Assembly (NCBI RefSeq): GCF_014905615.1
Contig: NZ_AQGU01000017.1
Coordinates: 62,001-126,000 of the forward strand
Length of the DNA stretch: 64,000 nt
Source: Pseudoalteromonas aliena SW19
GTDB taxonomy: Bacteria; Pseudomonadota; Gammaproteobacteria; Enterobacterales; Alteromonadaceae
Reading direction: 5' to 3'
Shown here: one piece after another, positions 35,851-44,604 of the stretch
How the letters are laid out: every line of letters starts with the position of its first letter
Position numbering within the stretch: position 1 is the stretch's first letter
Translations under genes and position numbers: made by a program
Notes under the pieces: generated by a model
What the model was told of the DNA's origin: nothing
The model's database searches: none
What the model saw: only the letters and a program-made list of their open reading frames with translations

Positions 35851-35944
35851 CATAGAAGCATTTCTAAAAATTCTCCTTGTTAAAATCAATAAATATTCTT
35901 TTATAAACAAACACTATGAATTTTTACAGTATAAAATTCTATGT

Positions 35945-36034
35945 GGGTAATTATCTAAGCTGTAAAAAAAGAGCATCGCCACCATTCACAAATAATGGAG
36001 ATGGTCACTCGTGAAAGCTCTGTATCACTCACCA
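35945..36034 (+). pseudogene. tRNA-Val-like pseudogene 4
   Basis: Near-duplicate of pseudogene 3, 186 bp downstream, with the same A-rich D loop and CCATT / AATGG anticodon stem. It differs in the T-arm region (CACTCGTGAAAGCTCTG) and at the end (TATCACTCACCA). The flanks are also duplicated (TTCTCCTTGTTAAAATCAAT). Confidence 0.75.
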
Positions 36035-36104
36035 CATAGATCATTAAAAATATTTTTATTAAACTCCCACAGATCCAACTTTAAATTTATAAATCTTTTT
36101 TAAC

Positions 36105-36476
36105 TATACTAATTCGCTTAATTAAGTGCGCTATTTTGAGATAAGAAAGCATTGTCGATAACAATCCAAAATTTCACTACTTAATTATTCTCAGCAATTG
36201 TTTCTGCATGGACCTACTTTCTAATCCACCCAATCGCATAGCAGAAGTTTTTAGCTCTGTTATCGTCAGGTTTAATACCAATCTGCTTATATATGGGGTC
36301 TATTTAACGTTAAGAAAATTACGCTAGAACTAGGCAAAAATTTTTGTATCTAGTTATTCTAAATAAAAAATTTTTAACGACGTTATAGTGCAATTTAATT
36401 CGTTAAATTGATCAAAGATTTATGCAGTTTGGTATAAGCCCTCAAATTGATAAAACATTGATGCGGACCGGTATTA
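36105..36476. mobile_element. MITE-like element, copy 2 (host of a nested element)
   Basis: Left end TATACTAATTCGC, continuing TTAATTAAGTGCGCTATTTT, is nearly the same as the element at 9067. The right end, reverse-complemented, reads TAATACCGGTCCGC. The part around 36180-36235 (CTCAGCAATTGTTTCTGCAT) matches 9353-9372 of copy 1. It is interrupted by a different nested element. Confidence 0.65.
36273..36436. mobile_element. MITE-like element nested in copy 2
   Basis: A 164-bp segment with inverted ends: left TAATACCAATCTGC and, reverse-complemented from the right, TATACCAAACTGC, both continuing towards ATTTAACG. The ends resemble those of the host element, so it is a related subfamily. Confidence 0.6.
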
Positions 36477-36656
36477 AGCTATTGCTTGCTTGATTAATTA
36501 GATCAAACCAATGCTATAAAAGTTAAATAACTGCCAAAGATAGACTCCCTACCCAAGATTCACATTAGCCATACAAATTAAGTTACAATTGTCAGCTTTA
36601 TCAAAAGCACTTAAAGGTTATACTTAAATCATTAACGAATAATAAGGAATGAGGTT

Positions 36657-36899
36657 ATGTCTGGAACTACGATGGTTGTACTGATTGTACTGATTTCAGT
36701 TGGCTCAGGAGTACTTTATGATATGTATAAAAAGCATCTTGAGTTTAAGCATAAAATGCAAAACAACAACAGCGATGCCCATAAACAACTAGCTGAAACA
36801 AACGCACAAGTGCTTGCATTAAAAGAGCGTGTACAAACACTTGAGGCCATTGTTACTGATTCAAGCTTTAGCGTTAAAGATGAAATTAATAAGCTTTAA
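36657..36899 (+). CDS. PspB-like small membrane protein
   Basis: An 80-residue protein with one N-terminal membrane helix (about 4-21) and a charged coiled coil ending in LKERVQTLEAIVTD, which resembles the C-terminus of PspB (phage-shock sensor, partner of PspC). No pspA or pspC is adjacent, so the role is uncertain. AAGGAATGAGG gives a good Shine-Dalgarno. It converges on the unknown gene downstream with only four bases between them. Confidence 0.65.
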   Translation: MSGTTMVVLIVLISVGSGVLYDMYKKHLEFKHKMQNNNSDAHKQLAETNAQVLALKERVQTLEAIVTDSSFSVKDEINKL

Positions 36900-36903
36900 G
36901 TTG

Positions 36904-37977
36904 TTATAAATAATCAGGATATAAGTGCGCGTTTTCTGGCTGCTCTATGCCGTGAGCAGCTAAAAACCCGCCAATAGCTTGCCCGCAGCCTTGTGGTGCT
37001 CGCCCACTGTCTATTTCAAAATTTAATTGATTAGCGTGTTGCTTACCCATAGAGCAAAGCCCGACCGTACTTGGTGAGCGCATTGCAATACTTAGCTTAC
37101 CAATTTGTGCTACTGCCACATTTTTACTAAAACGTGTAAATCCTTGGTATTTGAATTGCTCGCTGACATAATCATTACTCGTATTTACTAAAGCAGAAAT
37201 AAAACCATGTAAAAAGCTGTTAGCTGATGCATCGCTTGTTAAAAAAGCCAACGTTTTGTTATTAAACTCACTTAATTGGCAATTACTGCATTGCAACTCA
37301 ACAGTGAACAAGTGCTGTTCGGCTGTAATTGCTTGATGACTTTTAAGCTCAATGGCTGCATCCGCAAATACAACACGCTTAATAATATTATTAATACTGA
37401 CTTCATTGCTGTTTGCAATAACTAACTCAGGGTTTTGCGCCATTACCGGTAAGTCGTGATGATTATTAAAAGGCGTGCTTATTGAACCATCTTGAATAAG
37501 CTGAAATAGCTCTCGTACTTCGTGTTCACGTGCTATTTTTAGTGCTAAAAATGCAGTTTGAATAAGCTCAGAAGTCGGTAAGTTTTCTTCTACAATCCAG
37601 CGTCTACCAAATAAAAGTTTTTTGGCTTTACTTTCGCTATGAGAATCATTTTTTTGATAATTGTCAGGGCTGAGAACAGCTACTTGCAGATAAATTTCTT
37701 CACCTTTTTGTGCAGCAAGCACTCTAAAATGAGCTGAAAACTCAATACTCTCGAGCACTTTATTCACGCTATTTAACGTATGTTTGTAGCGTAAAAAATG
37801 CTGGGGAACTACCCAGCTATTATTAGCTAATTGCACAAGCGGTGCGTAAGAGATTGGCTGCTCATAGCTGTGTTGCCATTTTTGTTCGTTACTAAATAAC
37901 GTATTAAGGTGACTATTTTTATCTGACATAAATAAACCAAATAAACCTGCACTAGGCAAGATATTAACTGTAACCAT
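36904..37977 (-). CDS. Conserved hypothetical protein
   Basis: A 357-residue soluble protein I do not recognise. No signal peptide, membrane segment or catalytic motif is evident. Features include a cysteine pair CSNC (about 245-248), a KAKKLLFGRRWIVEENLPTSELIQTAFLALKIAREHEVRELFQLI block and a C-terminal GRAPQGCGQAIGGFLAAHGI. GAAG lies nine bases before the ATG at 37977; an alternative is the ATG at 37929 (MSDKNSHLN). It follows the trmK-like gene on the same strand after about 55 bp but with no shared theme. Confidence 0.65.
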   Translation of the reverse strand: MVTVNILPSAGLFGLFMSDKNSHLNTLFSNEQKWQHSYEQPISYAPLVQLANNSWVVPQHFLRYKHTLNSVNKVLESIEFSAHFRVLAAQKGEEIYLQVAVLSPDNYQKNDSHSESKAKKLLFGRRWIVEENLPTSELIQTAFLALKIAREHEVRELFQLIQDGSISTPFNNHHDLPVMAQNPELVIANSNEVSINNIIKRVVFADAAIELKSHQAITAEQHLFTVELQCSNCQLSEFNNKTLAFLTSDASANSFLHGFISALVNTSNDYVSEQFKYQGFTRFSKNVAVAQIGKLSIAMRSPSTVGLCSMGKQHANQLNFEIDSGRAPQGCGQAIGGFLAAHGIEQPENAHLYPDYL

Positions 37978-38032
37978 ATTACGTCTTCAATGTCGTAATT
38001 AGATCACACGTGCGCCTCAATTTTAGGCTTTT

Positions 38033-38713
38033 TTAACTATCGATGAGTCCTTGATAGTCTGTTATAACTTTTTGATAGTAAAGAGCATCTTTATTAAGCA
38101 TTTTAGTATAATGATTTAGCAACTGCTGCTTGTAGGCTTTATGCACTGCGTTATCATATTGCCACATCATATCACCCGTTTTGCTAAGTGTAGTGTTGCT
38201 ATTAAAACTAACTTCAATTACTTCGTAAAAACGCTTGTTATCTACAATTATTTGCTCGCTAAGCAAGCCTAACCCTAATAAATCAAGACCCGTTCTTAAT
38301 GTATAAGTATGCTGTACCGGGCATAAAATAAAACGTACATTTTGTATTATGTGCATACTATTATTAGCCACTACTTGCTGCATAAGCTTTAGCAGTAACT
38401 CACCACCGACACCTGCAATAACAACAACTTGCTTAGTATCACTGGTTAATTTGATAGTACCTACATCTTTGCACAACACTTGCCATTGATCGTTGTTTGA
38501 ATGCATGCTTTGAGCACTACTTACTCTTAAAAGTAGTAACTCTAAATTTGCCATTAAATCAGGCACTATATCAACAAAAACGACTTTATTAGCTGCGTTT
38601 CGTTTTAGTAGCGCTAAGCCCAAATAACCATGATCGCAACAGCAATCCCAAATTATATCTTCAGGTTCGGTAATTAACGCATCTATAGTCGCTAAACGTT
38701 TGCTCAGTTTCAT
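38033..38713 (-). CDS. TrmK-family tRNA (adenine-N1)-methyltransferase
   Basis: A 226-residue SAM-dependent methyltransferase of the TrmK family (m1A22 in tRNA in Bacillus). The SAM-binding motif I is IWDCCCDHGYLGLALL (21-36), followed by VVFVDIVPDLM and the later VVVIAGVGGELLLKLM. It abuts the next methyltransferase gene without a gap. The exact RNA target in this organism is inferred from the family. Confidence 0.82.
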   Translation of the reverse strand: MKLSKRLATIDALITEPEDIIWDCCCDHGYLGLALLKRNAANKVVFVDIVPDLMANLELLLLRVSSAQSMHSNNDQWQVLCKDVGTIKLTSDTKQVVVIAGVGGELLLKLMQQVVANNSMHIIQNVRFILCPVQHTYTLRTGLDLLGLGLLSEQIIVDNKRFYEVIEVSFNSNTTLSKTGDMMWQYDNAVHKAYKQQLLNHYTKMLNKDALYYQKVITDYQGLIDS

Positions 38714-39652
38714 TTAAGCAGGTGTTTGTGACGTTTTATAGACAAGCGCCTTTAAACTTCTGTCGCTGTCCACTTCAATAAAGCGTGCTGTAGGTGATAA
38801 ACGTTCAACAAACTCAATAGCGCCTTGCGTATGCTCTGTAATAAGTGCTTTAAATGCGTCCTCGCTCAGCTCTGGGCTATTAGCGCAAAGTAGCAGCTTT
38901 GTTGTATCACTTAGTAACTCTGGTAGCCTGCGTAACACTTTTTGATAGTCTTTCGTTAAAATAAAACTCCCCTTTTGAAAACTTGGCGGATCAACAATAA
39001 TTAAGTCAAACGGGGCTGCTTTTTTTAATTTTCCAAACGACTTTAAAATATCATGTGGTAAAAAACTGACGCCTTTGTCAAAACCATTTAATTGATGGTT
39101 TTGCTTACCAACCTTAAGTACGCCTTTACTCATGTCCATATTCATTACATGGTCTGCACCACCTTGCATGGCCGCCAAAGAAAACCCACACGTATACGAA
39201 AATAAGTTAAGTACTTTGCCGTGCTTACTGTTCGCCATTACAAATTCACGGCCACTGCGCATATCGGGAAATATTCCGGTATTTTGACGGCTTTGTAAAT
39301 CCACTAAAAAACGAATGCCGTTTTCGGTTACAACATGTTGGCTCGGCAATTGCCCGTAAACCACGGTGTTTTGGCTTTGCACGCCAGCACGTTGCTGATA
39401 AACAAGTGACGTAATAAGCTCTGGCTGGTTTTTTTGCGCCCATTGCCACACAGCATCAGTGAGCTCACTTAGTGTTTGCTCATCAATTTCGTCGTACGAG
39501 ACCAAAAATAAACTGGGCGGATAAAAGTCTAAATTAATGTGGCTTAGCGCTTCGACGCTGTGGCCTCGCCCATGAAAAACACGACATAGTTCATTTTTTA
39601 AAATTGGCGCGTCTTCAAGCGCAGTAATAATAGGTGTAAAGTTTGCTGTCAT
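38714..39652 (-). CDS. Class I SAM-dependent methyltransferase, RlmI/RlmK-like
   Basis: A 312-residue methyltransferase resembling the catalytic domain of the 23S rRNA methyltransferases RlmI and RlmK. SAM motif I is VLNLFSYTCGFSLAA, the acidic loop is NMDMSKGVLKVGKQN, and the catalytic motif is DLIIVDPPSFQKG. The RDxF-like upstream part (RFLVDLQSRQNTGIFPDMRSGREF) is typical. A PUA domain as in RlmI is absent. It lies three bases downstream of uvrB and directly before the trmK-like gene, making a run of four genes. Confidence 0.8.
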   Translation of the reverse strand: MTANFTPIITALEDAPILKNELCRVFHGRGHSVEALSHINLDFYPPSLFLVSYDEIDEQTLSELTDAVWQWAQKNQPELITSLVYQQRAGVQSQNTVVYGQLPSQHVVTENGIRFLVDLQSRQNTGIFPDMRSGREFVMANSKHGKVLNLFSYTCGFSLAAMQGGADHVMNMDMSKGVLKVGKQNHQLNGFDKGVSFLPHDILKSFGKLKKAAPFDLIIVDPPSFQKGSFILTKDYQKVLRRLPELLSDTTKLLLCANSPELSEDAFKALITEHTQGAIEFVERLSPTARFIEVDSDRSLKALVYKTSQTPA

Positions 39653-39654
39653 TG

Positions 39655-41649
39655 TTAATTAATCAACTGTTGTTGTAGTTCATGTATTTCGTCGCGAACG
39701 GAGCCCGCTTTTTCAAATTCTAAATCGCTTGCGTATGCATGCATTTTGGTTTCAAGCTGCTTAATTTGTACTGAAATTTCTTTCGCACTAAGTACCTTTT
39801 TAGAGTCTTTACGAACAAGTCTAAGGTTATCTTTAGGCCCAGCGTCTTCGCCTATGTCCATCGCATCAAGAATCTTTTTGGCTAACGAATGCGGTTCAAT
39901 ACCGTGTTCAATATTATAAGCATGCTGAATTTCGCGTCTGCGCGCTGTTTCGTCCATGGCCTTAGCCATCGATTTTGTAATTTTATCACCGTATAAAATT
40001 GCGCGACCATCTAAGTGACGAGCAGCACGACCAATGGTTTGAATAATTGAACGTGCAGAGCGTAAAAAGCCTTCTTTGTCTGCATCAAGTATCGCTACTA
40101 GCGCCACTTCTGGCATATCCAGGCCCTCTCGAAGTAAGTTAATACCCACCAACACATCAAAGACTCCCGCACGTAAATCGCGAATAATTTCGACTCGTTC
40201 AACTGTATCTATGTCAGAATGCAAGTAACGTACTTTTACACCATGCTCACTTAAATAGTCGGTTAAATCCTCCGACATACGCTTGGTTAATGTGGTGACC
40301 AGTACCCGCTCGCCCTTCTCCACACTTTTATAAATTTCTGATAGGAGGTCATCAACCTGATCCCCCACTGGGCGTACTTCTATGAGTGGATCAAGCAAAC
40401 CTGTAGGTCGAATTACTTGCTCTGCTATTTCACCTACGCAGCGCTCTAATTCAAAGTCGCCTGGCGTTGCCGATACATAAATAGTTTGCGGTGCTATGGC
40501 TTCAAACTCTTCAAAACGTAGCGGTCTGTTATCCATTGCTGAGGGCATTCTAAAACCATATTCAACAAGATTTTCTTTACGGCTTCTGTCGCCTTTATAC
40601 ATAGCGCCAATTTGCGATACGGTTACGTGCGATTCATCAATAATCATTAATGCGTCGTCTGGTAAGTAATCAAGTAATGTTGGCGGCGGATCGCCAGGCG
40701 TACGACCTGATAAATAACGGCTGTAGTTTTCTATCCCAGAGCAATAACCTAGCTCCCGCATCATTTCTATATCATATTGCGTACGCTGTGTTACGCGTTG
40801 CTCTTCTACTAATTTATTGGCACTGAGTAACTGGGCTCGTCGCTCTTTGAGTTCTTCTTGTATTTTATCGATAGCACCGAGTATTTTTTCACGCGGGGTA
40901 ACATAGTGTGTTTTTGGATAAATAGTGGTGCGTATTATATGCTTTTCGACGGCGCCAGTAAGCGGGTCAAAAATACTCAAGCGCTCTATTTCATCATCAA
41001 ACATTTCTACGCGAATTGCGAAGGTGCTAGATTCTGCCGGAAATATATCAACCACTTCACCGCGTACACGGTAAGTACCACGGCTAAAATCTATGTCGTT
41101 GCGGGTATATTGTATTTCGGCAAGACGGCGCAGCATGTCGCGTTGATCTACTTTTTCGCCCACTTTTAAAAGCAGCATCATTTTCATGTATGACTTAGGG
41201 TCACCCAAACCATAAATAGCCGATACTGATGCCACAATAATGGTGTCGCGGCGCTCAAGCAGTGCTTTGGTGGCACTTAAACGCATTTGCTCGATGTGTT
41301 CGTTAATAGACGCGTCTTTTTCGATGAATGTATCGCTTGACACAACATACGCTTCTGGTTGGTAGTAATCGTAATACGATACAAAATATTCAACGGCGTT
41401 TTTAGGAAAAAATTCTTTCATCTCACCGTATAACTGTGCGGCTAGTGTTTTATTATGCGCCATTATTATTGTCGGACGATTTAAGTCGTTAATAATATTA
41501 GCCATAGTAAAGGTTTTACCTGTACCTGTAGCACCGAGTAAAGTTTGGTGCGCAAGTCCAGCTTCTAATCCCTCGCACAGCTGTTTAATAGCCGTGGGCT
41601 GATCGCCCGCTGGCTTAAAGTGTGATTTTAGTTGAAAATGATCGCTCAA
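39655..41649 (-). CDS. uvrB: Excinuclease ABC subunit B
   Basis: Damage-verification helicase of nucleotide excision repair, 664 residues (E. coli 673). Walker A is GATGTGKT (39-46). The beta-hairpin [11 protein letters not shown] region follows, then [18 protein letters not shown] and the C-terminal UVR domain [27 protein letters not shown], which contacts UvrC. The start is TTG at 41649, supported by AAAGGAG nine bases upstream and by the normal MSDHFQLKS beginning. It overlaps the stop of the MATE gene by four bases. No LexA box was found directly upstream, so any SOS control would have to act before the MATE gene. Confidence 0.95.
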   Translation of the reverse strand: MSDHFQLKSHFKPAGDQPTAIKQLCEGLEAGLAHQTLLGATGTGKTFTMANIINDLNRPTIIMAHNKTLAAQLYGEMKEFFPKNAVEYFVSYYDYYQPEAYVVSSDTFIEKDASINEHIEQMRLSATKALLERRDTIIVASVSAIYGLGDPKSYMKMMLLLKVGEKVDQRDMLRRLAEIQYTRNDIDFSRGTYRVRGEVVDIFPAESSTFAIRVEMFDDEIERLSIFDPLTGAVEKHIIRTTIYPKTHYVTPREKILGAIDKIQEELKERRAQLLSANKLVEEQRVTQRTQYDIEMMRELGYCSGIENYSRYLSGRTPGDPPPTLLDYLPDDALMIIDESHVTVSQIGAMYKGDRSRKENLVEYGFRMPSAMDNRPLRFEEFEAIAPQTIYVSATPGDFELERCVGEIAEQVIRPTGLLDPLIEVRPVGDQVDDLLSEIYKSVEKGERVLVTTLTKRMSEDLTDYLSEHGVKVRYLHSDIDTVERVEIIRDLRAGVFDVLVGINLLREGLDMPEVALVAILDADKEGFLRSARSIIQTIGRAARHLDGRAILYGDKITKSMAKAMDETARRREIQHAYNIEHGIEPHSLAKKILDAMDIGEDAGPKDNLRLVRKDSKKVLSAKEISVQIKQLETKMHAYASDLEFEKAGSVRDEIHELQQQLIN

Positions 41650-43025
41650 TTAGTGCACTCCTTTAACGATTGACGGCTCAAAGCTTCAAGCTCTTTTACA
41701 AACCACTTATAAGATACTAATGCGGTAAATAAATTACCCAACGCGGCACCAATAAATAGGCCAGTTAAACCAGCAAGTTCATTGCCTATATAAGCAAATG
41801 GTAAGTAGAAAACAAATAAACGAATAGCACTTAAAAATAATGCATTCATTGGTTTGTGTAATGCATTAAACGAAGAATTAGATAATATGATCACTCCTTG
41901 CAAGCCATAGCTTAATGGAATGGTATAGATAAAGAGTTTTATAACATCTATAACCGCTTGCTCTTTACCAAACATTTGGCTAATAAAGCCAGAAAGGGCA
42001 ATTAAGATAATATAAATGACGAATTGCCAAATCATTACAAACTTTAAAGTACCAATGTAGGCCTCTTTTACTCTGCATAACTTACCTGCCCCAAAGTTCT
42101 GACTCACAAACGGCGGGAGTGTCATCGACAAAGCAAGTACAAGGATACTGGCTATAGACTCAATCCTGCTGCCAACACCAAATGCAGCAACGGCTTCTGG
42201 ACCATGATGAGCAACCATAGCAGTCATTACAGCCATTGCAACTGGAGTCAACATGTTTGCCCCTGCGGCAGGTAAACCTATTTTTAACATTTTACGAATA
42301 GCGCCGATCACTGTTTGAGAACCTGCTTTTAAACTCAACAATCGTTTTTTTACTATCAGTACATATAAAATAATAACGACTGCAACCCCCCATGCAATTA
42401 CACTCGCAATGGCCGCGCCTTGGATACCCATTGCTGGAATAGGCCCAAATCCAAAAATAAGAAGGGGATCGAGTACTGCGTTTATAAGCCCTGCTCCGCC
42501 CATCACAATACTTGGCGTTTTAGTATCGCCACTGGCACGTAATACCGAATTACCAATCATTGGCGTAATTAAAAATACACTACCAATAAACCACACATTC
42601 ATGTATTCATGTATCAAAGGAAGTACTTGCTGGCCTGCGCCTAATAACGTAAAAATGGGATCGATTAGCAAATACCCAATAAACGATAAAATAAGCACTA
42701 AAACAAACGCCACTAGTATAGAAATACTTGCATCAAAGCGCGCTTCATCTATTTTATTACTGCCAAGCGCTTTACCGATTACCGCAGAGGTGCCTATCCC
42801 TAATCCAATTGCCAAACTAATAACCGTAAACGTAACAGGAAACGTAAAGCTCACGGCAGCAAGTGGGTCTGTACCTAATAAACTAATAAAGAATGTATCA
42901 ACAATATTAAACATCATCAAAGTGATCATGCCAAAAATCATCGGAATGGTCATTTTTTTAAGTGTTGCAGGAATTGGATCATTTAGTAAATCAGGGCGAG
43001 TCTGAGTTTTTGAAATTGCGCGCAT
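41646..43025 (-). CDS. MATE family efflux transporter
   Basis: An inner-membrane multidrug/toxin antiporter of 459 residues with about twelve membrane segments in two homologous halves. The first half starts with [31 protein letters not shown], and the middle [26 protein letters not shown] opens the second half. Substrate and coupling ion cannot be told. It is translationally coupled with uvrB. Confidence 0.9.
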   Translation of the reverse strand: MRAISKTQTRPDLLNDPIPATLKKMTIPMIFGMITLMMFNIVDTFFISLLGTDPLAAVSFTFPVTFTVISLAIGLGIGTSAVIGKALGSNKIDEARFDASISILVAFVLVLILSFIGYLLIDPIFTLLGAGQQVLPLIHEYMNVWFIGSVFLITPMIGNSVLRASGDTKTPSIVMGGAGLINAVLDPLLIFGFGPIPAMGIQGAAIASVIAWGVAVVIILYVLIVKKRLLSLKAGSQTVIGAIRKMLKIGLPAAGANMLTPVAMAVMTAMVAHHGPEAVAAFGVGSRIESIASILVLALSMTLPPFVSQNFGAGKLCRVKEAYIGTLKFVMIWQFVIYIILIALSGFISQMFGKEQAVIDVIKLFIYTIPLSYGLQGVIILSNSSFNALHKPMNALFLSAIRLFVFYLPFAYIGNELAGLTGLFIGAALGNLFTALVSYKWFVKELEALSRQSLKECTN

Positions 43026-44035
43026 GGTATAAATTAGCCTCTTTTACTGAGCTGATCATTTTAAAGCATCAAGGCAATTCAAGCCACGGATTTATCAATA
43101 GATTTGTAGTAGCCGCTTAAGTAAGGATTTTAAAAAAGAGTTAATGTGGATTTTTACGTATTTTTGTTAAAATAGAGCCTTAACAGCCTAAAAAACAATT
43201 AAAACACATTTTCGTTACTTTTATTACAAACAGCCACTTATTACTGATGCTTTTTCGCACAAAGCAATGCTTTGATTTATCGTGACGAATAATTTCTTTC
43301 ATCAGGTTCCCTGATACAAACCAAAAAGATTAACCTATTGTTTTTTATAGATATAAAAATAATGATTTAAAAGCTTGAAATCGGTGTAGCACCCTACAGC
43401 TCTAGTGCCGCTAATGTTCTTCAGGTTTCATAAACAGAGTTATCCACAGAAACCGTGGATAACTCATTCAAAGCCGCATTTATAAAGGCTTTCACAGAAC
43501 CAAACTCTTTAGTTAGTCTTTACCAACATCAGATGTTCTATTAATGCCATTTTTACAATTTCAACAAAAAAACACATTCACCAGTAAAACAGTCTCTATT
43601 ATCACTTGTGTTAGGCTAAATAAATTTTGTATAAGTATACCGCAAGTTATTGATTGTATTATTTTTGAACTATTCATTCGCTATCTTTAACGTGCGTATA
43701 AAATGAGAACTGTTTTACGTAAAAATTAATTTATTTTAAATTGTACTTAAAACCAGATTTACAAAAACCTGCTCATTTAAAAAGAACAAAGACTATTTTT
43801 ATAAAAAGAATGAAACCTTCTTTTTATGTTTTTTAGCTGACTTTCGTTAACTAAGTACTTAAAAGCTGTATTTTATTTACTCAATGAACACTATAAATTA
43901 AATAAAAAAGCAATTTACATCGTGTTCTAGCACCTAAAATTTCTGGAAAAAAATCTAAATAAAGCCAGAAAACACGCAGATTGAGTATAAAAACAACGAA
44001 TAAACCTCTTTTTTCAATTTATGATCTTTTATATG
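43026..44035. other. Gene-free stretch upstream of the tRNA-Asn cluster
   Basis: About 1 kb of AT-rich sequence without a credible gene. It holds the MATE promoter region on the left, a small hairpin ATCAGG ttc CCTGAT at 43299-43313, the inverted DnaA boxes at 43437-43465, and then about 570 bp of very AT-rich DNA leading to the tRNA promoter. Confidence 0.6.
43437..43465. promoter_or_regulatory. Inverted pair of DnaA boxes
   Basis: Perfect 11-bp inverted repeat GAGTTATCCAC / GTGGATAACTC with a seven-base centre. The left arm contains the consensus DnaA box TTATCCACA (43440-43448); the right arm gives TTATCCACG on the minus strand (one mismatch). DnaA binding is inferred from the box sequence. 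It could alternatively form a hairpin, but there is no T-run. Confidence 0.5.
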
Positions 44036-44064
44036 TTGACAGTTTGCGGTGAGGTCATTAATAT
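44036..44064 (+). promoter_or_regulatory. Promoter of the tRNA-Asn cluster
   Basis: -35 TTGACA (44036-44041) and -10 TAATAT (44059-44064) with 17-bp spacing, followed by TTCGCCCC, a GC-rich discriminator. Confidence 0.88.
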
Positions 44065-44090
44065 TTCGCCCCGTTGAAAGGCAAGACGCT

Positions 44091-44167
44091 TCCCCCTTAG
44101 CTCAGTTGGTTAGAGCGACGGACTGTTAATCCGCAGGTCCCCCGTTCGAGTCGGGGAGGGGGAGCCA
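44091..44167 (+). tRNA. tRNA-Asn (GTT), copy 1
   Basis: 77 nt with encoded CCA; acceptor TCCCCCT / AGGGGGA, anticodon loop CTGTTAA gives GTT. First of four identical tandem genes. Confidence 0.97.
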
Positions 44168-44188
44168 AGTTTTTCAACCATAAACGAT

Positions 44189-44265
44189 TCCCCCTTAGCT
44201 CAGTTGGTTAGAGCGACGGACTGTTAATCCGCAGGTCCCCCGTTCGAGTCGGGGAGGGGGAGCCA
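44189..44265 (+). tRNA. tRNA-Asn (GTT), copy 2
   Basis: Identical to copy 1, 21 bp after it. Confidence 0.97.
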
Positions 44266-44288
44266 AGTTTATGATTATGGTATGTAGT

Positions 44289-44365
44289 TCCCCCTTAGCT
44301 CAGTTGGTTAGAGCGACGGACTGTTAATCCGCAGGTCCCCCGTTCGAGTCGGGGAGGGGGAGCCA
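44289..44365 (+). tRNA. tRNA-Asn (GTT), copy 3
   Basis: Identical to copy 1. Confidence 0.97.
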
Positions 44366-44391
44366 AATCATAATAACAGCACTACTTTAGT

Positions 44392-44468
44392 TCCCCCTTA
44401 GCTCAGTTGGTTAGAGCGACGGACTGTTAATCCGCAGGTCCCCCGTTCGAGTCGGGGAGGGGGAGCCA
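44392..44468 (+). tRNA. tRNA-Asn (GTT), copy 4
   Basis: Identical to copy 1; last of the cluster. No clear terminator follows. Confidence 0.97.
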
Positions 44469-44604
44469 ATTCTAATAATTTCATAGACATTCCTCTTAAA
44501 TTACACTACCATAAACGCCATAACTAAAGCATGATTGAATGCATTAAACTTAGTTTATTAATCTAATATTTGATCCCTTCCCTTTCGAATTAAAAGACTT
44601 AAAA

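Noticed and set aside
43437-43465. Chromosomal replication origin at the inverted DnaA boxes
   Set aside because: Only two boxes, and no dnaA, gidA, rctB or partition genes nearby; kept as a possible DnaA site only.
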